64,000 nt of DNA from UBA3946 sp002385755 (GTDB lineage Bacteria; Bacillota_I; Bacilli_A; ML615J-28; CAG-698): positions 246,883 through 310,882 of the forward strand of contig JBMNLX010000003.1 of the NCBI GenBank assembly GCA_050953085.1, given 5' to 3'. The notes below the pieces were generated by a model that was given only the letters and a program-made list of their open reading frames with translations, did no database searches and had not been told where the DNA came from. Positions 1 through 8,508 of the stretch are shown piece by piece. The position numbers were made by a program, and so were the translations under genes. Every line of letters starts with the position of its first letter. Position 1 is the stretch's first letter.

Positions 1-797
1 AAGCCGTGATTGCCGTCAAAAGCGGTCATATCAATGTCCACGAGACGGGGGCGGTCGAGGCGAGCGGTCATAAAATTCTCCAAATTGAGGGCAGGGATGG
101 CAAGGCGACGCCCGGGGAGATCATCAAGATCCTCGAAACGCACAATAACGAGCACATGGTCGTCCCCAAAATGGTCTATATTTCAAATTCAACCGAAACC
201 GGGACGATATACGCGAAAGCGGAACTTGAAGAAATTGCAAAATTATGCCGGGAAAACGGTATGTTTCTTTTTCTCGACGGCGCCAGGTTGGGCGCGGCTC
301 TTACCGCCGCTAAAAACGACCTGACCCTCGCCGATATAGCTCTCCTTACCGACGCGTTTTACATCGGCGGAACGAAAAACGGGGCTATGCTTGGCGAGGC
401 GGTCGTTATCACCAATGATAAATTGAAAGCGGGTTTCCGTCATTCGATGAAACTTAACGGGGCTATGCTGGCAAAGGGGTTTGTTGTCGGAATGCAGTTC
501 GAAGCGCTTTTTGAAGACGGTCTATTTTTCCGATTGGCGGAAAAAGCGAACCAAGCCGCGATGAAACTTCGCGACGGTCTTCTTAACCGCGGGATCAAAT
601 TCCGCTACCCCGTTGAGACAAACCAGATTTTCGTGGCTTTTCCCGCTCATATAGTCGATAGTCTTTCGCGGAAATACTTGTTTGAAATCTGGGAAGAAGT
701 CAAGGACGGCGCCGTTATCCGTTTGGTTACTTCATGGGCAACCAAAACAAATGAGATCGACGCGTTTTTAACTGATTTGGACACTGTCAACAAATAA
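1..797 (+). CDS. ltaE: Low-specificity L-threonine aldolase (5' truncated by window edge)
   Basis: PLP-dependent enzyme that cleaves L-threonine or L-allo-threonine to glycine and acetaldehyde. The frame is open to the window start, so the N-terminus lies outside and the apparent GTG at base 6 is not the real start. About 264 C-terminal residues are seen, against a usual length near 340. Visible fold-type I signatures are the 'FLDGARLGAAL' strand with the PLP-contacting Asp, and 'IGGTKNGAMLGE', whose Lys is the Schiff-base residue. The C-terminal 'IRLVTSWATK' segment is typical of the family. It is the only plus-strand gene at this edge and is followed by an intrinsic terminator. Assignment rests on motif recognition and is fairly secure. 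Confidence 0.88.
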   Translation, partial: AVIAVKSGHINVHETGAVEASGHKILQIEGRDGKATPGEIIKILETHNNEHMVVPKMVYISNSTETGTIYAKAELEEIAKLCRENGMFLFLDGARLGAALTAAKNDLTLADIALLTDAFYIGGTKNGAMLGEAVVITNDKLKAGFRHSMKLNGAMLAKGFVVGMQFEALFEDGLFFRLAEKANQAAMKLRDGLLNRGIKFRYPVETNQIFVAFPAHIVDSLSRKYLFEIWEEVKDGAVIRLVTSWATKTNEIDAFLTDLDTVNK

Positions 798-840
798 AAA
801 AGAGAGGGGATAACCAAACACAAGTGAGACTCTCTTTTTT
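796..840 (+). terminator. Intrinsic terminator after ltaE
   Basis: An 11-bp perfect stem (AAAAAAGAGAG at 796-806 with CTCTCTTTTTT at 830-840) begins at the ltaE stop and ends in a T-run. It is suited to terminating the plus-strand gene. Confidence 0.8.
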
Positions 841-846
841 ATGTCG

Positions 847-895
847 AAAAAAACCTGTTACAAAATTAGTGGAGACCGCTAATAATGTAACAGGT
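847..895 (-). terminator. Long hairpin, minus-strand terminator of the GT-PlsC gene
   Basis: A two-part stem, ACCTGTTACA/TGTAACAGGT outside and ATTAGTGG/CCGCTAAT inside, has a 3-nt loop at 873-875. Read on the minus strand it is followed by seven T residues (complement of 847-853). It lies downstream of the minus-strand gene ending at 964. Confidence 0.7.
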
Positions 896-916
896 ATTAT
901 TTAACACACCCATAAT

Positions 917-941
917 GGTTCGGTAATGCGAACCTTTTTTT
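917..941 (+). terminator. Second plus-strand intrinsic terminator
   Basis: Stem GGTTCG/CGAACC (917-922 and 929-934) with a 6-nt loop, followed by TTTTTTT. It is a back-up terminator in the convergent junction between ltaE and the GT-PlsC gene. Confidence 0.7.
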
Positions 942-963
942 CTGTTTGACATCGTTTTCCGAG

Positions 964-2763
964 TTATCCCGTCATAAGTTTTTGCATCGAGGCGACGGTT
1001 TTCTCGTAAAGGGTATTTACCGCTTCGCGCTTCAATAATACCCGGTTGGGATAAATCGGCTCGCCGATGACGAGTTCAATGTATTTCCGCCTTATTATCA
1101 GCCACCGGCCGCGCTTAAAGCGAATTACCATCGGCAAAATCGGGACCTGGGCCTCGACCGCGAGTTTAAACGCGCCGCGCTTGAAACCGCGCAGTTTGTC
1201 ATCGTTTTTAATCAACTCGCCTTCCGGGTAAAAGTGAACGAAACGTCCCTTTCTTAATTCCCCGGATAGCTTATGGAAAAAGAGCCGGTTTTCCGTTTGC
1301 GTTTGGGGTATCGGCACCGCCCCGAGCAGGGAAACAAAATATCCGGCGTATTTCAGTTGAAAATTATCGGGAATGCTCGTAAAGATCGGTTTTTTCGGGA
1401 AACTCGCGACGCCCGTCATCGCGCTGTCGAGAATATGAACGTGGTTGGATATGGTGACGGCGCCGCCCTTTTTCCGCGCCCGGCGCAGGTATTTGCGGTT
1501 TTTAACCCGAAAACCAAAAGCGACCTTTTGAAACGCCCATAACAACGGGAAAGCGATCAAGAAATAAAACGCGAACGATAGACCCCGAAAAATCAACCCG
1601 CGGTTTATTTGTCTCGTGTATTCTTTCATTTCCTTGAAATGCGCGCGGTCGCGGGAATCGCGCGTCGATTCCCGGTACATTTCCTCGGCCTTTTTGATCG
1701 AATAGTCGATCGAGTAATAACTGATTTTCTCGCGATAAGCCGCTGTTATTTTTTCCTTTTCCTCGGGGTTATCAAGCCAGTAGTCAATCTTATCCCTAAG
1801 ATCCAAGTAGTCCCCCGCCTTAAACAAACTCCTCTCGTCGACCGCGAACTGCCGGGTCGCGCTTTTTTTGCTGTCGGAAATTACCGGGACGAGGCCGCAG
1901 GCGATCGCTTCCATGCAGGCGATCGCCTCGATTTCCACGTCGGAGGCGTGAACGTATAAATCCATCCGATTGATAACCTCGATTAATTCCTTCTCGGAAT
2001 AAAAACCGAACACGGGCGGGTTGGCAAGCCCCTCGGCCAACCGGCGCAGTTTTTTCTCGCGCGGGCCCGCCCCGGCAAAATAAAGCCGGATCCTGCTTTC
2101 GTGTTTGCTCGCCTTGACGGCCTTAATCAGCAAGTCCTGCCGTTTTTCCGGGGCGTAGCGCCCGATCATTAAGATATTTATCCTATCGTCGCTCCGCGCG
2201 ACCTCGCGTTTTTTAAATTCCGGGGAAACGCCGTTGGAGATAACGTGCATTTTATTTCGGTATCCGTGTTTTTTTAATTGGTCGGCGATAAAAAGCGAGG
2301 GACAATGAATATTATCAAATTTGCGGTAGAATTTTTTAAATTTCCGGTATAAGATATAGGCGAGCGGCCTTCCGGCGCGGCCGAGTCCCATACCGTAAGT
2401 GACGTTCTCCGGCTGGCAATGAAAGGCGGCGATCGACGGGATCCCCATCCTGTCCGCAAGTCGCTTGCCGACGCGCGAGAGTTTCCACGGGTAGAAAAAG
2501 TGAATCATATCCGCGCCGGCGAACGCCCGTTTCAAGACCTCGATTTCCGGCTTGCCGTAATAGGTGTTTTGTTTGCGGGAGACGCGAGTGACCAAAGGTA
2601 TCCGCCTTTCCCGGACCGGATACATATCAGCGCCGGAAATCCCAACCCCGACCACGCGAACCGTATGCCCCCGTTTGATCAACTCTTCGCGAAAACGGTA
2701 GGCGGTTATCGTCGTTCCGTTGGTAAGGGCGCCGTAGTTGTCGATCACAAAAACGATAATCAT
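964..2763 (-). CDS. Fused glycosyltransferase (GT4) - 1-acylglycerol-phosphate acyltransferase (PlsC)
   Basis: A two-domain protein of 599 aa. Residues about 1-375 are a GT-B, GT4-family glycosyltransferase: a start with 'DNYGALTNGTT', 'MIGRYAPEKRQDLLI' at the acceptor/donor hinge, and an E-x7-E-type 'EAIACMEAIACGLVPVISD' segment. After a short membrane stretch, residues about 400-599 are a PlsC-type acyltransferase with the HX4D motif in 'SNHVHILDSA' and the 'YPEGEL' substrate loop. It probably glycosylates and acylates membrane glycolipid precursors; the substrate is unknown. The ATG at 2763 is chosen because AAGGGGTGA lies just upstream and the GT domain begins there; the longer reading adds non-homologous residues. 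The order of the two domains is clear. Confidence 0.82.
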   Translation of the reverse strand: MIIVFVIDNYGALTNGTTITAYRFREELIKRGHTVRVVGVGISGADMYPVRERRIPLVTRVSRKQNTYYGKPEIEVLKRAFAGADMIHFFYPWKLSRVGKRLADRMGIPSIAAFHCQPENVTYGMGLGRAGRPLAYILYRKFKKFYRKFDNIHCPSLFIADQLKKHGYRNKMHVISNGVSPEFKKREVARSDDRINILMIGRYAPEKRQDLLIKAVKASKHESRIRLYFAGAGPREKKLRRLAEGLANPPVFGFYSEKELIEVINRMDLYVHASDVEIEAIACMEAIACGLVPVISDSKKSATRQFAVDERSLFKAGDYLDLRDKIDYWLDNPEEKEKITAAYREKISYYSIDYSIKKAEEMYRESTRDSRDRAHFKEMKEYTRQINRGLIFRGLSFAFYFLIAFPLLWAFQKVAFGFRVKNRKYLRRARKKGGAVTISNHVHILDSAMTGVASFPKKPIFTSIPDNFQLKYAGYFVSLLGAVPIPQTQTENRLFFHKLSGELRKGRFVHFYPEGELIKNDDKLRGFKRGAFKLAVEAQVPILPMVIRFKRGRWLIIRRKYIELVIGEPIYPNRVLLKREAVNTLYEKTVASMQKLMTG

Positions 2764-2797
2764 ATCTTCTTCACCCCTTATGCTTTTGTTACTTATT

Positions 2798-2826
2798 ATT
2801 TTATACCGAAATGAAATTTTTTTCAA
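2798..2826 (-). promoter_or_regulatory. Predicted sigma-A promoter of the GT-PlsC gene
   Basis: TTGAAA (complement of 2821-2826), 17-bp spacer, TAAAAT (complement of 2798-2803), about 30 bp upstream of the chosen start. Confidence 0.5.
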
Positions 2827-2848
2827 CATTTTAGGTTATTTTGTTTAT

Positions 2849-2898
2849 TAAAAAGGGGATTATCGACTGTTTTCATCCAAACGTCTATAATCCCTTTT
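2849..2898 (-). terminator. Intrinsic terminator after aldo/keto reductase
   Basis: An inverted repeat AAAAGGGGATTAT / ATAATCCCTTTT (2851-2863 and 2887-2898, one bulged G) is followed on the minus strand by a T-run. It sits between the stop at 2907 and the GT-PlsC promoter. Confidence 0.75.
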
Positions 2899-2906
2899 AA
2901 TTTTCT

Positions 2907-3713
2907 CTATATTTGCAATGCGTCGAGCCTCGCCATGTCCTCCGGCTCAAGTTCGAAATCAAAGATATTAAGATTTTCCTTGATTCGCTTTTCATTTACC
3001 GATTTCGGCAAAGGCAAGTAGTTATGCTGGTAGCTCCAGCGGATGCAGATTTGGGCGACCGAGCGGTCGTACTTGGCGGCAATTTCCTTTATCGTCGCGT
3101 TATCCAAAAGCCGACCGGTCGCGAGCGGCGAATATCCTTCGAGAGCTATTTGCTTTTCCCGACAGTAGTTAATCGTTTCCGCGGGCACAAACCCGGGATG
3201 AATTTTAATCTGGTTCGCCATCGGCGCGATGTCCGTCGCCGCGAGAAGCGGTTCCAAGTGTTTCGGCTCAAAGTTCGAAACGCCAATCGCCCGGGTCTTC
3301 CCTTCGCGGTAAATTTTCTCCATCGCCCGCCACGACTCGATATTCTTTTCCGTGTATTCCATCCCGTCGCCGGGCTCGCCCCACGGTTTCGGGGCATGAA
3401 TCAAGTAAAGGTCAACGTAATCCAAACCTAGGTTTTCAAGCGAGCGTCGGAACGCTTCTTCCGTTTCGCCGTAGCCTTTAATGTAAGCCGGGAGTTTGGT
3501 CGTCACGAAAATTTCTTCGCGCGGGATGCCGGAATCCTTAAGGGCTTTGCCGACGCTTTTTTCGTTCCCGTAGGCGAGGGCGGTATCGATATGGCGATAC
3601 CCCGCTTTCAATGCGGCTAACGTCGCCCGATAAGCGACGTCGCCCTCGGGAATCTGCCAAGTGCCGAAGCCGATAGCCGGAATCGCGACGCCGTTATTCA
3701 AAATGATTTCCAA
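2907..3713 (-). CDS. Aldo/keto reductase
   Basis: NADPH-dependent (alpha/beta)8 oxidoreductase of 268 aa. The catalytic tetrad is visible as Asp in 'YRHIDTALAYGNE', Tyr in the same motif, Lys in 'FVTTKLP' and His in 'DLYLIHAP'. 'GVSNFEPKHL' and the C-terminal 'IRWSYQHN' and 'PLPKSVNEKRI' segments bind cofactor. It resembles 2,5-diketo-gluconate/glyoxal reductases (AKR5); the substrate is unknown. The TTG at 3713 is preferred over the ATG at 3728: GGAGGAG lies 6 nt before the TTG, whereas the ATG overlaps that SD and falls almost at the predicted transcription start. It has its own promoter and terminator, so it is probably monocistronic. Confidence 0.88.
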   Translation of the reverse strand: MEIILNNGVAIPAIGFGTWQIPEGDVAYRATLAALKAGYRHIDTALAYGNEKSVGKALKDSGIPREEIFVTTKLPAYIKGYGETEEAFRRSLENLGLDYVDLYLIHAPKPWGEPGDGMEYTEKNIESWRAMEKIYREGKTRAIGVSNFEPKHLEPLLAATDIAPMANQIKIHPGFVPAETINYCREKQIALEGYSPLATGRLLDNATIKEIAAKYDRSVAQICIRWSYQHNYLPLPKSVNEKRIKENLNIFDFELEPEDMARLDALQI

Positions 3714-3737
3714 AATTATCTCCTCCATTCACCGTAA

Positions 3738-3766
3738 ATTATATAATACCGGCGACTCGCTTGCAA
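3738..3766 (-). promoter_or_regulatory. Predicted promoter of the aldo/keto reductase gene
   Basis: TTGCAA (3761-3766), 17-bp spacer, TATAAT (complement of 3738-3743). The short leader it implies supports the TTG start at 3713. Confidence 0.65.
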
Positions 3767-3776
3767 TGCATATGCT

Positions 3777-5303
3777 TTACCTTTTGCCGGTTCTTAAAAC
3801 GAGATTTAAAATTTCCCCGGGAATCCGGGCGATGATATCGGACGCGACCATCCCGTGCTCGCCGTGAATTTTTCTGGCCGCGTAACCGGCGAGGGAATGA
3901 ATTACAACGCCCAGTTTGCAGGCGTCTTCCGCCGAGTAGCCTTGGGCGAGAAAGCCGGCGATAACTCCCGTCAAGACGTCGCCGCTGCCGGCCGTCGCCA
4001 TCCCGGAATTGGGACGGCGGTAAAAGAAGGTCTTCCCGTCGCCCGCGATGATTGTCGTCGGGCCTTTAAGAACGACCCAAACCGGGTATAGGCGCGTTAT
4101 TTTCTCCAACGTTTCCAAAGGGGACGAAAGCGCGTCGTCGACGGAAAGGTCGAATAGCCCGGCAAATTCCCCGTAATGAGGCGTGATAACGACGTTTTCC
4201 CGCGCCAAATGCAAATATCGTTTAAAATAAAACAACCCGTCGGCGTCGATTACCAGCGGGAGCGAAAGCGAAAGCAGACGCTTAATCACCCGGTAATTGG
4301 CCTTATCGCCCCTTCCCAAGCCCGGCCCGAAAGCCGCCGCCGAGGCTTTTGTTAAGACATTCCCGATGTTTCCGCCCCGGTAATCCTCGACGATTATTTC
4401 CGGTCTGACGGGCGTGATATATCGCCGGTGTTTGCGGTTGACCGCCATTACGGCGATCCCGGCGCCGCTTTTTAAAATAGCCAACGCGGCCAAGAACGGA
4501 GCCCCCGGCATCGGGCGGCTGCCGCCGAAAACGACGGCTTTGCCGTGATCGTATTTATGGGAATTCTTACGGCGCGGCTTAATAATCGAGGCGATATGAA
4601 CCGGCGCGAGATAATGCCGCGAGCGTTGTGTTTCGGGGCGGATAATGCCGATGCTCAGGACAATCTGCAACCCGCAATAATCGCAGGAATCGTTAAGGAG
4701 ATTGCCGGGCTTGTAATACTGGATAACGAGAGTATAGTCGGCTTTAACCGCCGCGCCCGTCACAAGACCGTTATCGCCGTTAACGCCCGAGGGAATATCG
4801 ACGCTGAAGACGGTCGCCGCGGAGGCGTTCGCCGCGGCGATTATTTCCAAATACAAACCCTCGACGGCGCGGGAAAAACCGGTGCCGAACAACGCGTCGA
4901 CGATATAACCCGCCTTGAGCATCTCTTCTATTATCTCCCCGGCGTTTTCCTCGTCGATAAAAACGATGCTCTCGCCGCTTATTTCCCGAAGGCGATGATA
5001 TTTCTCTTCCGCTTCTTTTGTCATCTTACCCGGCTCCGCGAAAAGAATCGCTTTAACCCGGTAACCGTTCTTCGCCATATATCTTGCTAAAACCAAGCCG
5101 TCGCCGCCGTTATTCCCGGGTCCGCAGAGAATATACGCGCGCTTGTCGCGGGCGATGAGTTTTTTATCGTTAAGAAAATTAAATATCTTCGCTCCCGCTC
5201 TTTCCATTAGCGCCGCCGGGGAGATGCCGAGAACCTCGCATGTATGCCGCTCGGCTTCTTTCATTTCCGCGACGGTAACGACTTCATAAAACTTTCTTTT
5301 CAT
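3777..5303 (-). CDS. nnr: Bifunctional NAD(P)H-hydrate repair enzyme (epimerase + ADP/ATP-dependent dehydratase)
   Basis: Repairs damaged nicotinamide cofactors. The N-terminal YjeF_N/NnrE half (about residues 1-215) epimerises R-NAD(P)HX and shows 'CGPGNNGGDGLVLAR'. The C-terminal NnrD half (about 225-508), of ribokinase-like fold, dehydrates S-NAD(P)HX and shows 'VVFGGSRPMPGAPFLAA', 'AFGPGLGRG', 'VIDADGL', 'VITPHYGEF' and 'ATAGSGDVLTG' with the catalytic Asp. The full length of 508 aa is normal. GAGGAGG lies 8 nt before the ATG. It starts 14 bp after the ABC-F gene and is probably cotranscribed with it. Confidence 0.93.
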   Translation of the reverse strand: MKRKFYEVVTVAEMKEAERHTCEVLGISPAALMERAGAKIFNFLNDKKLIARDKRAYILCGPGNNGGDGLVLARYMAKNGYRVKAILFAEPGKMTKEAEEKYHRLREISGESIVFIDEENAGEIIEEMLKAGYIVDALFGTGFSRAVEGLYLEIIAAANASAATVFSVDIPSGVNGDNGLVTGAAVKADYTLVIQYYKPGNLLNDSCDYCGLQIVLSIGIIRPETQRSRHYLAPVHIASIIKPRRKNSHKYDHGKAVVFGGSRPMPGAPFLAALAILKSGAGIAVMAVNRKHRRYITPVRPEIIVEDYRGGNIGNVLTKASAAAFGPGLGRGDKANYRVIKRLLSLSLPLVIDADGLFYFKRYLHLARENVVITPHYGEFAGLFDLSVDDALSSPLETLEKITRLYPVWVVLKGPTTIIAGDGKTFFYRRPNSGMATAGSGDVLTGVIAGFLAQGYSAEDACKLGVVIHSLAGYAARKIHGEHGMVASDIIARIPGEILNLVLRTGKR

Positions 5304-5317
5304 ATTCGCCTCCTCTA

Positions 5318-6784
5318 TTATTGCAGATGAATTGTTTTTGTGGCGATTTTATCGACGAATTCGGCGTCGTGCTCGACGAATATGACCGTCGCGCCGGAAG
5401 CCGAAAGAAGATTTTCAATTTGAATGCGCGAAAAGATATCGATATAGTTTAAGGGCTCGTCCCACACGTAAAGATGCGCTTCCTCGGAAAGGCTTCTGGC
5501 GATCAATACTTTTTTCTTCTGGCCGCTGCTGAAATTTTTCATATCCTGCGAGAAAAGTTCGCGGGAAAAGTCGAGTTTGTCGAGAATCGCCTTAAATAAA
5601 CTCTCGTCGATTCGGCAGTCGCGGGCGTAGTCGCTTAAATTTCCCGCGAGATCGTCCGTCGACTGGGGAACGTAAGATATCGTCAAGTTCGACGCACGCC
5701 GGAAATAACCCTCGCTCTTAATCGGCGCGCCGACGATCATTTTCAAAAGCGTGCTTTTTCCGGAACCGTTTTTGCCGGTAATGGCGATCCGGTCGCCCTG
5801 CTCGACGACGAAAGAAATCTCCGGCCCGACCCGCTTCTTACCGTAATACATTTTCAGCCGGTCGCAATCGACGAGTATCCGGGAATGATAGGCGAGAGGG
5901 CGTATTTTTAACGCTTCGGCTGTTTCGATATTTTTCAAAAGCGTCATTTTTTCCTCGATCGCCTTATGCGCGCGCGTTTCCGCCGTTTTCGCTCGCTTCA
6001 TCATTTTTGCTGCTTTATGGCCGATATAGCCTTTATCTCCTTTTGAGCCTGTTTTTTCTTTTTCCTTTAAACCTGACCATTTTCCCATGCGATTCGCGGC
6101 TCGGCGCAAGCGGCCAATTTCCCGACGCAGACGGGCGTTTTCCTGCAACTCGTAATTATCCCGCGTTTGTCGGTTATATTGCCAGCTGGAAAAATTCCCT
6201 TTTTGGACTTCGATATCGGCTTTATTGATCGCCAGGATATGATCGACGCAGCTGTCGAGGAACCGGCGATCGTGAGAGACGAGGATAAAACCTTTTTTGC
6301 CGTTAAGATAACGGGCGACGATTTGCCTTGATTTTAAATCCAGGTGATTCGTCGGCTCGTCGATTAATAGGAAGCTATGATCCTTTAAAAACAGGATCGC
6401 GAGCAATACTTTCGTTCTTTCCCCCTCGCTCAAAGTCGAGAAGGGACGCGTTAACGTTTCCGGGTCGACTTCCATTTTGTTTAGCTCGCGCGTAAGTTGC
6501 CATTCCTCGAGATTAGAGACGATGTCTAGCGCGACTCGGAGCGTGTCTTTCCGCGCGTCCTTCACGGGATAAGGGAAATACTCGTAATCAAGCGGCGAAT
6601 AAATTGTTCCCGTGTATGGATATTTTCCCGCGAGTAAATGCAGAAACGTCGTTTTTCCCCGGCCGTTACGGCCGACGAAACCCAACTTCCAATCGGTATC
6701 GATCTGAAACGAAACATTTCTAAAGATTTCTATATAACTTCCGGGATAACTGAAAGATAAATCGCTAACTTTTATTTGCGCCAT
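5318..6784 (-). CDS. Lsa-like ABC-F protein (putative ribosomal protection)
   Basis: A 488-aa twin-ATPase protein without membrane segments. ABC1 has Walker A 'GRNGRGKT' (about 38-45), signature 'LSEGERTK' (about 118-125) and Walker B 'LLIDEPTNHLD' (about 139-149). A basic, helical inter-domain linker with 'GYIGHKAAKMMKRAK' follows. ABC2 has 'GKNGSGKST', 'FSSGQKKK' and 'VWDEPLNYID', a variant seen in Lsa/Vga/Sal-type ABC-F proteins. Such proteins displace lincosamide, streptogramin A or pleuromutilin drugs from the ribosome; resistance itself is inference. The start is ATG 6784 with GAAAGGAGG 7 nt upstream. A terminator directly before this SD and an upstream mini-ORF form an attenuator (see the regulatory entry), which strengthens the antibiotic-sensing interpretation. 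Confidence 0.85.
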   Translation of the reverse strand: MAQIKVSDLSFSYPGSYIEIFRNVSFQIDTDWKLGFVGRNGRGKTTFLHLLAGKYPYTGTIYSPLDYEYFPYPVKDARKDTLRVALDIVSNLEEWQLTRELNKMEVDPETLTRPFSTLSEGERTKVLLAILFLKDHSFLLIDEPTNHLDLKSRQIVARYLNGKKGFILVSHDRRFLDSCVDHILAINKADIEVQKGNFSSWQYNRQTRDNYELQENARLRREIGRLRRAANRMGKWSGLKEKEKTGSKGDKGYIGHKAAKMMKRAKTAETRAHKAIEEKMTLLKNIETAEALKIRPLAYHSRILVDCDRLKMYYGKKRVGPEISFVVEQGDRIAITGKNGSGKSTLLKMIVGAPIKSEGYFRRASNLTISYVPQSTDDLAGNLSDYARDCRIDESLFKAILDKLDFSRELFSQDMKNFSSGQKKKVLIARSLSEEAHLYVWDEPLNYIDIFSRIQIENLLSASGATVIFVEHDAEFVDKIATKTIHLQ

Positions 6785-6800
6785 GAATTCGCCTCCTTTC

Positions 6801-6971
6801 AAATAAAAAAGTCACAAGAAAGAACGTCTTGTGACTTGCAAGCAACAAATAAATATAGTATGCGGAAGAATTCGCTCTTTCTTGTTTCGGCATAAGCAAA
6901 TAAGGTTGACGGCAACCCGATTCGCGTTATGCGATTAGATTGAAAGAGGTTATTCCATGTCGCAATCTCCC
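6801..6971 (-). promoter_or_regulatory. Ribosome-dependent transcription attenuator with two-codon leader ORF
   Basis: Reading the minus strand: SD GGGAGA (complement 6966-6971), ATG GAA TAA (complement 6950-6958, peptide Met-Glu), then CTCTTTC (6942-6948), AACAAGAAAGAG (6875-6886), and a terminator with 11-bp stem AAGTCACAAGA/TCTTGTGACTT (6809-6819 and 6827-6837) plus T-run (6801-6810) ending 16 bp before the abcF start. GAAAGAG can pair either with the early CTCTTTC or, as ACAAGAAAGA (6876-6885), with TCTTTCTTGT of the terminator (6814-6823). A ribosome stalled on the leader would cover CTCTTTC and let the anti-terminator form. The pairing is seen; the drug response is inferred from known ABC-F and erm leaders. 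Confidence 0.7.
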
Positions 6972-6978
6972 GTTAATG

Positions 6979-7007
6979 ATTATAACACTAAAGAAATTAA
7001 ATGGCAA
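6979..7007 (-). promoter_or_regulatory. Predicted promoter of the ABC-F/nnr operon
   Basis: TTGCCA (complement 7002-7007), 17-bp spacer, TATAAT (complement 6979-6984), placed just after the proS stop codon. The predicted transcript would begin only a few nucleotides before the leader SD. Confidence 0.75.
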
Positions 7008-7015
7008 GCAAAAAT

Positions 7016-8440
7016 TTAGTACTGGATGCCCCAGACGACGGCGTGGCGAGCCTCCTCGCCGCATGCGACGCATTTCCCGGTTTCCGGGGCGACGCCTTCC
7101 AAAATGCAACGCGATTTAAGGCCGCCGATTGTTTTCATCTCTTCCTCGCATTCCCGCTTTCCGCACCAGTCGCCCTTAACGAACCCGGCCTGTTTCGCCA
7201 TTATCGCTTCCGCCTCGGCTTTATTCCGCGCCGCGAAAGTCAGCCGACGCATGCGCTCGCGAGCCCGCTCGTAAAGGTTTTTATGGATATCTCCTAGCAA
7301 ATCCGTCAAATAAGCCGGCAAATCGATATTTCTGTCGACGGCGATTTTTTCCCGCGTGTCGCGACGGGCGACAGTTATTTTATTGGCGTTCAAATCGCGG
7401 TTGCCGATTTCGATTCTTATCGGGATGCCGTTTACTTCCGATTGAGCGAACTTATATCCGGCGGATTTCTCCGTGCGGTCGACATAACAAGTTATGCCCG
7501 CGGCCTTAAGAAGCGCCTCGATCTCTTCAGCCGCCTTCGCCACGGCCTCGTCCTCGCCGATGCCGACGATAACCGCCTTGGTCGGGGCGATATGAGGCGG
7601 GAGAATCAAGCCGTTATCGTCGCCGTGAACCATAATAATCGCGCCGATAATCCTGTTTGACATCCCCCATGAAGTCTGATAGGCGTATTCCATTTCATGA
7701 TTGATATTCAGAAAACGGATATTATAGGCTTCGGAGAACCTTTGGCCAAAGTAATGGCTCGTCGCCGACTGTAACGACACGCCGTTATACATCAAGGCTT
7801 CAATCGTCAAGGTGTAGTCGGCGCCGGCAAATTTCTCCGACTCGGTTTTTCTCCCCAAAATAACCGGGATCGCCAATACATCCTCAAAAAATGCTTTATA
7901 GATATCGAGGATATCGTAAGTTTCTTTTTCCGCTTCCGCGGCGGTGGCGTGAACGGTATGCCCTTCCTGCCAGAAAAACTCGCGACTGCGCAAAAAGGGG
8001 CGCGTCTCTTTTTCCCAACGCATCACGCTGCACCATTGATTGTATTTTAAGGGTAAATCCTTATGCGTTTTTACCACCTGGCTAAAATAATCGCTGAACA
8101 AGGTCTCGCTCGTCGGGCGAATGCATAATTTCTCTTTTAATTCGTTTTGTCCGCCGACCGTGACCCAAGCGACCTCGGGAGCGAATCCCTTTACCAGTTC
8201 TTTTTCCTTGTTCAATAAATTTTCCGGAATCAATAACGGGAACGCGACGTTTTGATGGCCGGTCGCCTTCAGCATCCCGCCGAGTTTGTTTTGCACTTCT
8301 TCCCAGATCGCGTACCCGTTCGGCTCCATAATAATACAGCCCTTGACATTCGAGTAGGCGGCGAGCCGAGCGACGCGCACGACATCCGTGTACCATTGCG
8401 CGAAATCGACGTCGCGGCTCGTTATTGCTTTGTTTTTCAT
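7016..8440 (-). CDS. proS: Prolyl-tRNA synthetase (eukaryote/archaeal type, no editing insertion)
   Basis: Class II aminoacyl-tRNA synthetase that charges tRNA-Pro; 474 aa. Motif 2 'RWEKETRPFLRSREFFWQEGHT' region and motif 3 region 'MSNRIIGAIIMVHGDDNGLILPP' are recognisable. The HGTP anticodon-binding domain follows (about 280-370). The C-terminal zinc-binding-like domain has paired Cys ('GDWCGKRECEEE', 'CVACGEE') and the protein ends in Tyr, a hallmark of the ProS type 3 form. The INS editing domain of the long bacterial ProRS is absent. SD AGAGGG precedes ATG 8440. The only synthetase in the window; monocistronic by its promoter. Confidence 0.95.
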   Translation of the reverse strand: MKNKAITSRDVDFAQWYTDVVRVARLAAYSNVKGCIIMEPNGYAIWEEVQNKLGGMLKATGHQNVAFPLLIPENLLNKEKELVKGFAPEVAWVTVGGQNELKEKLCIRPTSETLFSDYFSQVVKTHKDLPLKYNQWCSVMRWEKETRPFLRSREFFWQEGHTVHATAAEAEKETYDILDIYKAFFEDVLAIPVILGRKTESEKFAGADYTLTIEALMYNGVSLQSATSHYFGQRFSEAYNIRFLNINHEMEYAYQTSWGMSNRIIGAIIMVHGDDNGLILPPHIAPTKAVIVGIGEDEAVAKAAEEIEALLKAAGITCYVDRTEKSAGYKFAQSEVNGIPIRIEIGNRDLNANKITVARRDTREKIAVDRNIDLPAYLTDLLGDIHKNLYERARERMRRLTFAARNKAEAEAIMAKQAGFVKGDWCGKRECEEEMKTIGGLKSRCILEGVAPETGKCVACGEEARHAVVWGIQY

Positions 8441-8479
8441 GACTATTACCCTCTTTACATTTGCTTGATATTTTAATAT

Positions 8480-8508
8480 ATTATACCACGAATCGAAGAA
8501 TTCGCCAA
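8480..8508 (-). promoter_or_regulatory. Predicted promoter of proS
   Basis: TTGGCG (complement 8503-8508), 17-bp spacer, TATAAT (complement 8480-8485). The leader of about 30 nt is too short for a T-box. Confidence 0.65.
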
